64,000 bases of DNA from Acanthococcus lagerstroemiae (GCA_031841125.1 CM063111.1:38700955-38764954); one strand, 5' to 3'. Counted from the first letter of the stretch, positions 1 to 12,592 are shown. Notes: generated from the letters alone by a model not told the origin. Program-made: numbers and translations.

Positions 1-1349
1 TATGCTTCTTTTGAAATCAAAATTTAGCCTCATTCCCCTACCTTTGAACCGTAGGACAGACAGACAGGTAAGCATAAAAAACCTTTTATTTTTATATTTT
101 GGGACCAAGCCACTGTCGCTCACTCGAAGCATAAAATTTTCATTTTGGGGCCTAACATCTGATAGGGTGTTTGGACTCAGTGAAGCAGGAACCAAACAAG
201 TTCGGTAGGCATTTCGATATATTTTCTTCAGAAAGTTGAAAAATGTGATAGAATGGAGTTTTTGATCCTTCAAGGAACAGGATTTTAGCATTTGAAGTTC
301 TTTCTTTGTTTCCTTTTCAGCTAGTTACGTTAAAAAAGTACAGCGTGTATTGTTAAAAGATGGGGTTATCCTAAATTATTTAGAAATTTCGATTGTACCA
401 TTCGGTTTCTAACTGTCACCCCTCCCGCCGTCTACCCTCAAGAGACACTAACAAACACACACAAAAAATACGAAGGTTAGTCAACAGTTTTTAGAACTGC
501 CCCACTCAATTTCTTTCGGAAATTTCTGCAAAATAGGAACACATAGAGAGACTACACGAACGCTGAAATTATATAGGTGGACACTAGGGTAACCCTAATT
601 TACTCTTAGTAAATTTTTTTTTCGAACTTGAGACAAGATCCTCGTAGATTGGATCCGCAGAAAAATAAAATTCTGGAAAGTTCCTGGTCAACCAAAGGGT
701 GAAAGATTCGTCCGAAGCTTTTTTTCCCCTCCTTAAGAAAAAATATACAAAGCTTGACATTTTTAACAATTTTTTTTTTCTTTATCCCCTTATAGCACTA
801 AGAATTACTTTTCAGGATTTTTAAAATTTATTCGATATAGATCAAAAGTAGAATAGTTCGATTTTTTATGAAGATTAATGCCTCGGGGAAGCGGCTCCCA
901 AGGAGGGGAGGAATGGTGAGACTTTGAAATTATAGGTTTTTGGGGTCGCTGAATTCACTTCAGAGGGTAATTTTTACATCCCTCGAGAGTACTACTTGCA
1001 GAGGTGAAGGTAAAATACTATAGTCATGTCCCCAAAATGAAATTTGATTTATAGGCGTTCGATGTTACTAAATTAAAGTCTGGGAATATGTTTAACCTTC
1101 GACTCCACGGTGTACTACTGGAGTACGTGGGGATAAGATTTTAGTCATTTTATTTTAGTCATTTTTCTAGGATGATATTGAATTTATGGGCTTTCGAGGT
1201 CACTGAATATAATTCTGGGGACCCTTTTTACGTTAGACAGCTAAGGAACCACTGGACAACTGCAGGCGCGGGTTCGAAAAAATATAATTTTTCTCGATTT
1301 GCAGGTTTTCAAAATCTCACCGAATTTCAGAAAATTACCATAATCTACA
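1..1349. other. AT-rich non-coding DNA with satellite traces
   Basis: No gene is visible. A short CAGACAGACAGG tract lies near 55-68. Between about 930 and 1210 a phrase like GGGTCGCTGAATTC returns about every 120-140 bases (near 939, 1058 and 1196). It resembles the phrase in the tandem array at 62.9-63.8 kb, so this is probably an old, degenerate copy of that satellite family. Confidence 0.5.
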
Positions 1350-1357
1350 AATCGAAT
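1350..1357. repeat. Target-site duplication, left copy (AATCGAAT)
   Basis: The 8-bp AATCGAAT immediately before the MITE at 1358-1614 recurs exactly at 1615-1622. An 8-bp duplication is the hallmark of hAT-superfamily insertion. Confidence 0.85.
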
Positions 1358-1614
1358 CAGCCCCGGAGAAAAAGAGGGCGTAGGGGAATTTCCATGAGCC
1401 CTCTCCTTCCAGTTCATTTTATTCTTTTGTCAGATGGGAAAAAATTATAAGCTACATGTGATAAGAGTTTCTTTCATGGTGTAAGGAGTGATTGCTGAGT
1501 TGATATACATTATGATGTAGCCGTGAGTGTTGAAATTCAGACCTTTTAAAAATATCGGGCCCCTCTGAAAGTCCGGGCTTGCGGTGTTCCCCCTCTCCCC
1601 TCTCGTCAGGGTTG
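1358..1614. mobile_element. hAT-type MITE (257 bp), copy 1
   Basis: Non-coding 257-bp element. It starts CAGCCCCGGAG and ends in the complement of CAACCCTGACG, so the inverted termini are short and imperfect. A second copy with the same start, body and end lies at 29138-29402, which proves the family and fixes both ends. Both copies share a CAGATGGGAAAAAATTA core and a GGTGTAAGGAGT segment. The perfect 8-bp duplication AATCGAAT on both sides supports hAT-type transposition. Shadow reading frames over it are not genes. Confidence 0.85.
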
Positions 1615-1622
1615 AATCGAAT
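1615..1622. repeat. Target-site duplication, right copy (AATCGAAT)
   Basis: Exact match to 1350-1357. Confidence 0.85.
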
Positions 1623-2899
1623 AATATCTCGGGATGATCCCCGCACAATTGAATTCAGCCTTTAAAACCTTATAAAACAACCCCCATTTCGAATCGCAAT
1701 TTTTCATCACTCTCCCCCCTTTCGAGGGCCACCGAATCATTAACTCAAATAGTGAAATTAAATGAATTTTTAACGCAATTAGGGACTCAGAAAAATAACG
1801 TTCGTTAAAAATCTTAAAACTCTGCGTATTTGTTCGTAAGACGGGAAGTGGATTTGAAACACGTTTTCTTCTTATTCGATCGATCTGAAATTTCGCAAGG
1901 ATTTTCTTTATTTTTCTGAAACCGATCTGGGGGTAGGGTTCTCGTATGAAATTCGGATGGTCGAAAATAAGGACCACTTTAGTGGGCACTCATTTTTGCA
2001 ACAATTTCTGAGATCTGTGGGCATATACAGAGGAAACTAGTTCAGATATTACTTAGTCATTATTTGCAACTTTATTAAAAAAAAAAATTATTGTCGAACG
2101 AGGTCACAGAATTCCACAACATGAAACTTGCAAACATATTCGTTGCTTTAAGATGCGAATAATGACCTTGAAATCAGGTTCGATTTACGTACGAACCCAG
2201 GAGATCCGGGATCAAAAGTCCGACACGAAACGAGTTCTTCTGATCCCAGACTCCCTTTATTTTTTCAAAACACAATGCCCATAAGATTTCAGGTGTTGTA
2301 TCCCTCTGCTGAGATCAAAAGTCCTCTCAATCACGAGACAGACAGTCGGAGAGACAGAAACGCAGATAAGTCAGTTAACTGTTGCCCCCATTCAACCAAA
2401 GAGTCCACAGAGACACCGATAAGTCCGTTAATTGTTCTCTCCATCCAATCAAATAGACCAAGATACAGGCAGGTACATAGACAAATAAATAAGCAAACAA
2501 ACAAGCAACCCAAACTAAGTCAGTTATGTGGGGGGCATTAAGAAGTCAAGAAGTTTAACTCTTTTTAATAGAAAACAGTTTCCATGTGTGTCTGCTCAAC
2601 TTCTCCTTCCATCAAAAATAACGACATACTCAGGATTAAAACGTTAGTTTTACAGGGAACCAACGCATTTTCTTAGTACCTCATAAGCTTTTCAATTTTT
2701 GTGTTTTTGTTTTGGGCATAATTAGGGATATTTGTGATTCAGGTAATCAAATCAGGGTTAAGTTATGGTCGTCAGTATTTTCTCTTGCTACCTCATCAAA
2801 AAATTCTGCGGGCGCCCATGACTGTGGCTTTAATCTAGTCGTCTCCCTGGCTTCCGCCCACCAGTAGAATAACTCAAAACGCAAATTCCTGAAAAATTT
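1623..2899. other. No gene seen
   Basis: Non-coding DNA. The stretch 2335-2515 is a degenerate purine-rich simple repeat (CAGACAGT, GAGAGACAGAAACG, AAATAAATAAGCAAACAAACAAGCAA). The open frames over it on both strands are by-products of this low complexity. Confidence 0.5.
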
Positions 2900-3840
2900 T
2901 CATTTTGGATTTAGAAAAATTATGCATGCTTTGATTCAAAATATCTTCTTGGTTAAGAAAGTCATCGTATCACTTCTAACATCCTTCTCCTTCTCATCAT
3001 TATCATCAGCAGCAACATACACACAATTTCGAGATACTTCTCAGACTCCTTATTTAGAAAAATTATGCATTTTTCGATACTTCAGTACCTCCATCTTAGA
3101 AATCCGAAATGTGTAAGTTGGGTTTTTCCTCTTCCTCTACTCCCCCCTCCCCCACACACACCAAAAAACGACATCAAATTTTTACAAAAATCGTATTTTA
3201 TTTGGGAAAATATGATCCTTTTGTACCAAGTTATCTTCAACTGGAACAATAAAAAATCAAAAATATCGAGTGGGCATATCTTTATTTTCCTTTTTCCGCA
3301 TCTTCACCACGCCAACAAGAAATTGGTGTGAGAATGTAAACAGTCATTTTAATTTTTGATTTGGGAAAAGAAACTGTTTTACGATTTAAAATAACTTCGT
3401 TCCTAAAAAACGAAAAGGTGACGTGTCGTTTCAATCTCATCCTTGTTCGGTCCTCTAGGAAAATCAACACAAACATTCTTCAGAAAATTGTTTTACTTTC
3501 TTTTCGAGAAAATACCCCCCCCCACCCCCCAAACAGAAAAACAGAACGTAGATTTAAAAATTTATAACTCAATTAGAAATTATGATACATTTCTCACTCA
3601 TATAACTTCTTCTTAGCATAAGAAATTCGATTTGTAACCATTTGCTCCTTCCCCCCCTCCAATCATATAGAAGTATAAAATTAGCACAGTAAAACCAGAA
3701 TTTTCTTATCTTTTATTCGGGAAAATTACGCAATTCTTCTTGGAATTTTCGCCACAAAATAATTTTATTAAAATAGATTTGGATTTTGTAAAATAGAGAT
3801 CTCAGGTAAAATATTGTCATTTCGTACCAGAAAATATGTT
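2900..3840. repeat. Degenerate tandem repeat, unit about 145 bp
   Basis: A phrase like TTATTTGGGAAAATTATG recurs near 2910, 3053, 3201, 3358, 3575 and 3714, at spacings of roughly 120-157 bases. C-rich tracts (for example near 3140, 3515 and 3650) recur in several units. The copies are strongly diverged, so this is an old satellite remnant. No coding sequence is supported. Confidence 0.5.
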
Positions 3841-3872
3841 TCCACCCCACCTAAATCAAAAGTTCCGTAGAC

Positions 3873-4137
3873 ATGGGCATAGCCAATGAAGGGCAAAAGG
3901 GGGAGCAATTGCCCCCCTGGATTTTGAAAAAGAATTATGTTCCAGTGCTCACAATATTATTTTTGAATATTTAAAGACAACTGAACAAAATTCGCAGAAA
4001 ATAGGATGTGCCTAGAGGCCTAGATGCTAGAAAACGAAAATGTGTGACTGGCGCCATACTGATAGCGAAGCAGCGACTTACACCTGCACAAATTTTGCCC
4101 CCTCTTCTCTGGAAAACGTTCCAGCTATGACCATGTC
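3873..4137. mobile_element. Possible MITE with imperfect terminal inverted repeats
   Basis: GACATGGGCATAGCCA at the left faces the complement of GACATGGTCATAGCTG at the right. Both ends continue into related purine-rich AGGGGGCAAAATT-like sequence. There is no coding capacity. No second copy was found here and the target duplication is unclear. Confidence 0.45.
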
Positions 4138-4145
4138 CATAGGCT

Positions 4146-5035
4146 TAGTATATAGATAGAAGGATGACCCAATCGATATTATTCCGAGGGGGATTAGCAA
4201 ATAATTTTTGACCCCTATCTTCTAATCGTTTTGTCACTATTTGCCTCTTGCCCTTAAATATTACGAATGATTTAGAAACCTATACCACAATAACGGGACA
4301 GGTGAGAGTTCATTTTCTTATTTACAAAATCTTTTACACTCAAAAATTTGACACTGGGGCCTAGGCTCCCTGGCTGGGACACCACATTTATGGAAAGTGT
4401 AGTACATGGACTCAAAAAGATATAAAGGCTTAGCATCTTCTTATGACGTGAGTGAGAGACGTGTTTTTGCTCCAGTCGTGTAATTCTAAACTGTAAATTG
4501 CCCTAAGTCAATCACAGTGAAACAGAAAAACTCAAGAAACTATCGTTGCGTAATAGATGGCATCTTAGGAAGGTGAAAGTTGGCTGCGCTGATAGTATAA
4601 CTCATAGCTGACAACATTTTGTGCGAAATTCGAGTACACCTTTCCACTGTTGGTAAACACCTTTTACCACTAGATCGCGCTCTTAATTCATTGTGAGAAT
4701 TGACGTAGGGCAATTTGGAATAATTCTCTTCATACCTGCTAAATGATAAAAAAGTAGAATATTCAATATCGTTTTTCTTTCCGCATTCTCAAAAAAATCT
4801 CATTTTTAAAGGTTAGTGACTGAATATATCTTTATTTTCTGACACATTAGTACCTCCCTGAAAGATCTCTAAAATACAAGACAGATCAGCCTTCTGGCCA
4901 GTTTGACAAATGAGGACCTTGGCAGTTGGCATCATAAGTCAGAATATCCAATTTTATCAAAAATGAGTGAAGTGCTGCTTGCTACCGGAACTTTCCTGTA
5001 GAATTACGTGGCATCATCATTTTTCAAACTGAGGC
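4146..5035. other. No gene seen
   Basis: AT-rich DNA without recognisable coding, RNA or repeat structure beyond short homopolymers. Confidence 0.4.
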
Positions 5036-5097
5036 TTCCGTTCCATCTTACACTATCTGTGAAAGGGAGGGGGGTTAGAACCATAACTTACATTATC

Positions 5098-5475
5098 TGA
5101 AGGATATTGTGAGTTAGGGCTCCAAACATGATTTTCTCGTACTCCAGCGAGAAAAAAAAAATAAACAATACTGAAGAGTAAAGTGATTGTTCCTATTCCT
5201 TTTGTTTCATTCCAAATTATTGTGAAGTGGATGAAATAGCTGGTTCTTCCTCGTACGTTTGTAGAATAAAGAGCATGTTTTGTAATTTGTATACTGACCA
5301 CGGATTATTAGTTTTTATCATTATTACTGCAGGTACTCATCATGTCCAAGACGTACGACCCTATCATGAAAAAAAAAACCAAGAGTAATACTGAAAAAAA
5401 AAACAACAACAAAAAATGAGCAATTTGAAGAAAAATACTCATTGGAGTCATAATTCGCAATATCCAACCTCCATG
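5098..5475. repeat. Imperfect inverted repeat
   Basis: GGATATTGTGAGTTAGGGCTCC near 5103 faces the complement of GGATATTGCGAATTATGACTCC ending near 5465. The interior holds further loosely mirrored poly-A-rich segments around AATACTGAA. It may be a worn MITE; its ends are not defined. Confidence 0.35.
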
Positions 5476-5631
5476 GCGCAGCCGAAGAGGGTGTAAAATA
5501 TATTTTTGTATTGGATTCATGTCTTACCTTGCTATACTATCTCCCAAGCCAGTTTTCCCACCTTCAGATATCATAAAACTCGCCAGACACTTTTTTTTGC
5601 TCTTCCTGAAAAATCAGCGTTTCGGATGTTG

Positions 5632-5957
5632 GGACTTATGATTCTAAGATCCTCGGTACACAGACGGGGAAATAAACCTGTAAACCATCGACTGACAGAG
5701 TTACAGTTTGCCAAAGAGACTGCCATGCTTTCACAATATAATGAAGACATGGAGGATCGAAAAGAGGCAAAACAAAACAAAGCAAGGATCAGTGACGACT
5801 CTGAATCGGTATAAGGGCGAAACTTCCAAGCAATACTTGATACCGAGGAGCTCGTGGGGTCGATAGAGGCTAGAGTTATAGAGGACCTAATACATGTGAA
5901 CCCTGAAACTCCACCAGTTTTCATCCAGCTCGACTTAAAACCGAACAAGGTAAAAGT
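5632..5957 (+). pseudogene. Possible broken exon, unrecognised protein
   Basis: One plus-strand frame is open from 5506 to a TAA at 5812-5814 and continues in the same frame without another stop to 5958. The second part encodes a protein-like stretch (DTEELVGSIEARVIEDLIHV at its centre, then a Pro-rich segment), and AACAAG|GTAAAAG near 5949 resembles a splice donor. Base composition is less AT-biased than the flanks. I do not recognise the family. It could be a decayed exon or a transposon fragment with one nonsense codon; chance cannot be excluded for about 150 codons. Confidence 0.3.
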
Positions 5958-5959
5958 GT

Positions 5960-7645
5960 AACAATACTCATCTAAGTTTCTCGAATGTATTGCTCATCTG
6001 TTACGTATTATTGAACAAACATCGTCACAAACAAGCCGTGACCTCAAGAAAAACTATAAATAAAACCTAAAACTAATAATACGATTGCCATATTGCACCT
6101 CAAGTCTTTTTCTGCAACAGAGGTCTCTTCTACACAACGACGACGATATTTACCTACATCGACTAAAATTCATAACATAGCATCGAACTCGAAAATCGTC
6201 CTGCACCCGTTTCACTCCGAAAATTTGAACGTAATTTTTGTTCGTCGACCTCTCAAAAACCGCCATCGTTTACTCGCGGGCAGCGTAAAATTCGACAGCT
6301 GCGAAATCCATACAGAGAGAACAGATGCACTAGAGTAGATAAAACTTATAGAGAATTTTCTTTCGAGCTTTTACGATTTCCAGCGCTGGAGTACTGTCCC
6401 ATTACACGAATAACTAACATGTGGAGCAGATGTAAAACGAAGAAAACAAAAACTGGAAAAGTGGAACGACCTCATCAGACAGCCGAGAGTCTCGTGTGCT
6501 GACAAAAGTATCCCAGCTTTCTGCAGCTCGATATCTACCGGCATGGGTTAATAACCGTTGACAGCCGCAAAAATGTCTACATTGACGTTAACTTAACGCC
6601 ATTTTAAATGGCGATATTAGCGAGGTTCACACGAGATGGGCTCTTCTACCCAAACGATTAAAACGTTAACTCTCGAGACAAAAAACATAGAAATACAGTA
6701 AATCAACTTAGTCAAGAGGCAGTCGCCAAACAACTAAGACGCGAATAAAGATACACGGTAAGGGATCAGCGAAAAAGGTGAAGCAGTCATGTACGATTCT
6801 TACATTTAAATTAGCTTCAAGTATACAAGCTGAGCGGAGTACCAAGAAAGGCGGGCTTTCATCGAGATCTGAGATTCGCTACCCGAACAATCCTGCTAAA
6901 TTATTCAACATTCAACTTGTACGAAACGCATTTCCATTTTATATACACGGCAGTGAAAACAGGTAAGAAAAGAGCTCGCACTTCGAATCTGGAATTGAGC
7001 AAGCGATTATAGTCCCTCAAATCCGGTGGGTATAGCTACGGTGTGCTCTTGTACGAAAAGTCTCAAGACCGTGGCCAACTTACTAGAAGAAGTTATGCAT
7101 AATCGGAAACATTCACGATTTGATCGAGGTACAAATGATGGAAAATTCAATCTTCACGTTCGCTACATCGGCAGATATTTCCACATTAATATTTGTATGC
7201 GTGAAATTTGTGATGATCTAATCCCATCGAAACAATTTTGAAACCTTCGTTATTTTACTGTTTCTAGCAAGCTAAATTTATAAAACGTTTTCGTCGAACG
7301 TGATAGTCGACGTAGACAGCGGTTAGAGGTGAATAGAAAGCGTCCCCGAACCTCCCTGCGAATATATATTTTCACGTCACGACGTATAGTTAAATTGCAA
7401 CTCGAGGTTTAAAGGTTTAACCCGGCGTCTACGCAAAAAAGGAGAAAAAAGCTAGCAGTTGTCACGAATTGTCGAGAAAATTGAGAAATGCCGAACTACA
7501 CGGTACACAACCGAATTGATTTTAACGACGCAAAAAGGGTTGTCGAAAACCGCAATATAACTCTAGTTTCAAGAATTCTTGGGCATCCTTTCGCTGTTCT
7601 CAATGTGGAACAGGGAACGCAGAGCATCTTTGCATTAATCTAGTC
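5960..7645. other. No gene seen; less AT-rich DNA
   Basis: Non-repetitive, with more CG dinucleotides than the left flank (for example around 6180-6320 and 7280-7420). It may be unique host DNA such as intron or regulatory sequence. No open frame is convincing. Confidence 0.35.
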
Positions 7646-7649
7646 CGCG

Positions 7650-8001
7650 TGTTTTGTCTTGTTATTCGCAAAATTAATAAAAAATCGAAATTACATTGCC
7701 GTACTGTAGAAAAGAGCAATGCGCATTGTTAGTAATCGAAAAATGTGAGTTCTGGCTCACTGCGACTCGTCCTGTATTTTATGTTGCTTAGATCTTAAAA
7801 CGTGAAAAGCGCAACCAAATTATGTTGTCTCATTATTCGTACAATTAATAAGAAATCGAAATTACTTTACTGTACTGTAAAAAGAGTAAAATATGCATTG
7901 TTAGTAGGGCAATGTGGGTTCTGGCTCACTGTGACCTCTGACCCGTCTGATTATCATGGGGCTCAGATCTCAAAAAGTAAAGAGCGCAATCAAATTATTG
8001 T
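7650..8001. repeat. Two-copy tandem duplication, about 172 bp
   Basis: Copy 1 starts near 7650 (TGTTTTGTCTTGTTATTCG), copy 2 near 7821 (TATGTTGTCTCATTATTCG). Both continue with AATTAATAARAAATCGAAATTAC, a CATTGTTAGTA segment, GTTCTGGCTCACTG and end near GCGCAAYCAAATTAT. Point differences and small indels show the duplication is not recent. No coding sequence. Confidence 0.75.
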
Positions 8002-10160
8002 ATAAGTAATACTTGTAAATGAATTGACAGGTTTGAATAAGTATTTACTCTTTAAATTTGAGTAAGCGATAAGTTGACTATAGATTTAATCAGCAATCAG
8101 TTTCACTGATTTTTTTTTAGTGTCTGTGTGCTAATTGGATCAGTATATTAGTATAACACTATGACTCAATCAGTATATTATTATACCTGAGAAATCAGAG
8201 AAGATTGTTGTTGACTAGACCTGTGGCAGACTTATTGTTGATTGGAATTTATAGAGCAAGCTTTATCCTGAATCCAATGCATTATATCAAGCTATAAGCG
8301 TGCTAAGATGAAAATGTGCAAATTTGTTTTTACCTATTAAATTTGTTTTTTCTATTCCCATTCTTAACACTTAGTGTTTCAAAATCAAGTTGTAATGTTT
8401 TTGTTTCTTCCTTGTAGCTTCATGAACCAAAAATGTGTGCGTATAATTACGACATCAAATACACAATATGTTTGTACAAACATTTACGAATACTCAGGCA
8501 ATTCGGGTCTACCTAAACTGAGTTCAAATTTTAAATATTTTTTGAGAAAATGTCACATTAGATTCATGAAGGGTGTCCAATAAAATGCTTTCAACCATGA
8601 AGTCAGATCAGGGGCTATAGAGCAGTATATCTCAGTTTGATTATAATATACAGGTCTTTCTTGAGCAAGAATTTTCCAGCCCTAAAAAGTGGGCTAGAAC
8701 TTTTCACCAGCTTTGGATTCTCAAGCAAAAACACATCAAATAAAGCATCGAAATAAATATTTTTTGGGTCGTTTTAATTCGACTCTAATTATGGCCCCAA
8801 AATTTGAAGTTCACGCCTAAAGAAGGTAAAGTTACTTTTTTTTTTCTTTTCGAAAAATCGAACAAAGTATTTAGAAAGTGGGCTTCGGGGTCTCTCATTC
8901 TAAAAATGTTATCAGATTTTTAATTTGACCTTAATTCAAGTTTAATTTACCCATTTCAAAGTAGAAATTAAAATTTTAAATATTAACATTATTATGTTAT
9001 CAGTTGTTATTTGGATAGTACTCGTAGATACCATTTGTTGTTGTAGTTCTATCTTTCTTATTGGCTATTTAGGAGAGATCTAATGGATTAATCCATGTAC
9101 AAAAATATTATTACACTACACAACAGCATAAAGAACAATGGAGGGAGATTGTATGATTTTAGTTATATTTTGAATGCTGAATGCGATGGCGTTAACCATT
9201 TTTCTCGAAAACCTCTCATTTTCCATTTGCAAAATAAAAATTTTATCAAATTTTTCTCATTTTATTCCTTTTTGTCGTCTATGAATAGCTACACTGATAC
9301 TGATAACAATACTGAATGTGCACAGTTGTTTGATCAGTAGAATAATCTTGATGATACTAAAATTCGCATTTGAGATAAAAAATAAGAAAAAAATGAACTG
9401 CATATAATCCAAAAATTAACATCGGCATTAAATTCCTCGTTAAAAATACTTATAGAATCATATATACTCATGTCATTGTTTTTTTTTGTTTTTTTTACAA
9501 AATCTCACATTGTTGTGTAGCGGTATTAATGGTCTAATGGTGTAGAACCTTTTATGGCTTTTGTTTGCAGCTGATATTTAACTGATCTTTAAAATTATTG
9601 ATTAGTCTTGACCCAACTGCGGGCTGATATACATATACGAGACTTTCTGTCTGTGCCATAAATTAAGAAGGGATGAATGGGTTGAAATTAAATTTATATG
9701 AATTTTAAATAAATACTAGAATAGAACCTTATTAAATTTCAGCAAAATCAGCAGAAATAGAGAGATGGTAGATGGGAAAGCTGCAGTTTTTAATGGACTG
9801 TATCGCCCACACAATTTATTCAATCTCAAAATATGTTAGAACTATTTTTATAAGTAAGCAGGCATTAGATTTTTTCTTTCTTTTTGGGAATTTTTAGTTT
9901 ATATGCCAGTAGAAGGGATGTACGAATGTTCAGAGTGTCGCAGAGAAAAAAAGTTTAGCAATTTGAACCAAAAATAAGTGGGCAATTTTATTTCTCATTT
10001 TGTTCATTATATGGATATTACACTTTAGTAAAGTAATAATCATAATTATTGTTGCTCAGAATTTCATGTGCGTTTAATAAAGAAGGAGCAAAGGGCTCAG
10101 GAGAGGGATCTTGTTTTCAGGGGAATAACTAAAAGAATTAAAATTGGCATCAGAAGTAAA
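8002..10160. other. No gene seen
   Basis: AT-rich non-coding DNA with scattered poly-T and poly-A runs. The small open frames (for example near 8374 and 9095) have no recognisable protein features. Confidence 0.4.
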
Positions 10161-10164
10161 TTCC

Positions 10165-10530
10165 ATTATCAGTAGTGGTTCTCGATCAATTAGTTGCAGT
10201 CAATTAATCAACATTAACTGCCTGATTAAAAATGATTAGTTAACTGAAAATAGTGAATAAATAAGATTAACCTGCATATAAATAAGTAAAAGTTGACTAT
10301 AAAATTAAAATTGATAAATTGAAATCAGCTGATAAATCAAAATTATTTCCTAAATTGAAATTAACCAATTCAAAATTAATTGAGGAATTACGCGATAAAT
10401 TAAGACAGTCGATTAATCGAAAATAATGAATTAGTTTAAAAAATCAATTAATAAAAAGTAATCAATTAATTATGAATAATTATTTTATTATAAAAATCAA
10501 TGAATTAATTATAAACAGAAATCAGCTGTT
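10165..10530. repeat. AATTAAT-rich low-complexity tract
   Basis: Dense repeats of AATTAAT, TTAATCG and GATAAATT phrases with no fixed period. It may be a worn MITE interior, since the ATCGATTA-rich element at 37.3 kb has similar texture. No termini were identified. Confidence 0.35.
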
Positions 10531-11685
10531 CTAATGGGCATATTGACTACAATCGAATTTTCTTTCATTATTTTCAACTGTTCGTATAATTTCTTCTCAT
10601 TTATTATGCATGTATTCTTAGCAGTCAGTATTTGTCTGTCATAGTTTATATTATCTTCCTTGCCAGTTTTTCATCATAAGTACCTAGACAAGTGTTTTTT
10701 GAATACTTACTATCATATTTCTGAATTGTGTGATAAATTCACATTTTTTTTTTTTTTTTAAGATTGTAACTTCTTCAGTTTTAAGATAGGTATGGAAAGA
10801 GTTCAGAATACTTCATTTAAATTCAAAATCAGGTGTTATGTTCATCAATTGTTATTTCAAGTATCAGTCATCTTCTAATAGACGCTATCTGATTATGCGA
10901 ACGCCCATGAAGATAGATATACCACCTCACGTCTCAAACTGCAGATTTGTTTTCCTCCTCATTTCAAGAGCAGAAAGGTGAACCTTTGGAGCGAGAATAT
11001 AACCCGCAATCTTACACAATACTACCAGCAGCCTATCTCCGACCAGCAGTCGGCAACCGCAATCGAAATATGAAATTCTACTACCCGACACTTTCACATC
11101 AATTATCACGCGACCACTGGCCACGGTCTTCCATCTTCGTACAACAGTCGACACTCGAAAAATAAAAACATTAACTGGAAAAAGCTTTTTCTAAGAGCGT
11201 GAAAATTACGGACCCACGTAGATAAATATAGATATCTACATTTTACAATCCCTTAAAAGTTTACAGTCGCACTCGGGGAGAAAAAAAGAAGGGTTTCAGC
11301 GTAAGCCGCTCAAATGCGTTTGTTGAGATCAAAAATTGGACCATACGTGTATGCCAACTACCAACGATGGGTTTATAACCCCCGAACAACGCTACAGCAA
11401 TTTCTTCTCTTCCTCATAAAGCACCTCGCATGCCTCACTCGAAGCAAAAAATCCACAAATTTAAGTACGTGCAACAAGAAGTATACACGTTTTAAATAAA
11501 AATCGATAATCATAAATATAGAAAAGAGCGAGAAATTCGATAGAAATTAAGTACTAAAAAAATAGAGAAATCGAGGAATCGAAAAATGCAATCTGAAACA
11601 CAAGAAGTCACAACGATGACTTCTCACTCAAGATTCTTGAATTACCGTAAATGCGTCGCCGACCACGAGTACCTTTTGTAAATAA
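10531..11685. other. No gene seen; downstream flank of the minus-strand exon
   Basis: Non-coding by inspection. It lies 3' of the minus-strand coding exon at 11765-12575 and may include its 3' UTR. The overlapping short frames near 10.93-11.17 kb on both strands lack protein character. Confidence 0.35.
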
Positions 11686-11691
11686 TTTAAT
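11686..11691 (-). terminator. Candidate polyadenylation signal (ATTAAA)
   Basis: The variant signal ATTAAA on the minus strand, about 75 bases after the stop codon of the two-TM protein exon. No AATAAA was seen on this strand nearby. Position is plausible but a 6-mer is weak evidence. Confidence 0.25.
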
Positions 11692-11764
11692 AATTCGTCG
11701 ATAATAGATACCATATCACCACAAATACGAAGACATAAAACCCGCCATCCTCCACTGGGCCAAC

Positions 11765-12574
11765 TTAATGATGATTCGTCTCGTAGCAACGGGTGACCAG
11801 CAACTGGCGAGGTTCCGCATGCTGTGGCGAGCAACCGTTCCCAATGGTCGGCTTGCCGAGACTCTCCATCGGATAAGACTCCAGCTCAGCAGAGTCTTCC
11901 AGCAGTTCCTCCTCCAAGATCTTCTCCAAATCCGACTTGGGAGTGGAAATCGAGACGCCGGGCGGCGACTTCAGCACCGGATAGTGTGTATGCACCTCGG
12001 TCTCGACAGTAGCGCTCTCTCGCGCCCGCTTTTCGTCCTTGGTCGACAGGCAACCGGTTTCCTCGTCCTTGATCAGACGTTTGCCCGACCTGGAACGTGT
12101 CAGCTGTCGCTCTACGTATCGCGAGAGTTCGTCTTCCTCTCTCTGCGATAAATAGTGGTTCAGCACGATCAAGAAGACGCCGATGATGATGGCGGTGATC
12201 CCGGTAAAGACCAGTTCGTTCCACCAGTTGATGGGCGCGTCCCACGTCGTGTAGTCGTCCGGAATGATGCCAGAGCCGATGAGAAACATACCCAGCACCA
12301 GGAAGACGATGCCGATGTGCAGCATACCGATACTGGAGACAACTTTGGTGTCGGTCAGACCAGGACCCGCCGGCTTGTGTTTGCGACGAGAGGTGCGCAG
12401 ATGGTCGGTGCTGCCGCCGAAGCTGCCGGGACTGTTGCACGAGGACCGCGATCCTCCCAGTCCGCTCTCCGTCGACTGCGAACTGAAGCGACGCTCTCTA
12501 GCCTTCTTCATCTCCTCTCGGCGTTTCCTCTGGCGTTTTATGGCCAGCGCCGAGTGGAGTCCCACTGTGTGCAT
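11765..12574 (-). CDS. Two-membrane-segment host protein, unrecognised family
   Basis: A 269-codon frame ending in TAA. Seen: a basic, Arg/Lys-rich N-terminus (residues 13-29), a Ser/Gly-rich stretch (31-55), a hydrophobic segment at about 82-104, a short Trp-rich loop (111-119), a second hydrophobic segment at about 120-139, then a long charged tail with an acidic patch (216-234). This fits a small integral membrane protein with both termini on the same side. The region is richer in CG dinucleotides than its flanks and uses balanced codons. The frame begins with ATG one base after a strong splice acceptor (TTCCTTTCAG|G), so the ATG may be the true start behind a 5' UTR intron, or an internal Met of a longer protein. 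I do not recognise the family. Partner exons are not visible in this window. Confidence 0.8.
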   Translation of the reverse strand: MHTVGLHSALAIKRQRKRREEMKKARERRFSSQSTESGLGGSRSSCNSPGSFGGSTDHLRTSRRKHKPAGPGLTDTKVVSSIGMLHIGIVFLVLGMFLIGSGIIPDDYTTWDAPINWWNELVFTGITAIIIGVFLIVLNHYLSQREEDELSRYVERQLTRSRSGKRLIKDEETGCLSTKDEKRARESATVETEVHTHYPVLKSPPGVSISTPKSDLEKILEEELLEDSAELESYPMESLGKPTIGNGCSPQHAEPRQLLVTRCYETNHH

Positions 12575-12575
12575 C

Positions 12576-12592
12576 CTGAAAGGAAAAAATTG
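12576..12592 (-). promoter_or_regulatory. Splice acceptor of the two-TM protein exon
   Basis: On the minus strand a T/C-rich tract ends in TTTCAG directly before the base preceding the ATG. It is a textbook insect 3' splice site and shows that at least one upstream exon exists at higher coordinates. Confidence 0.7.
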
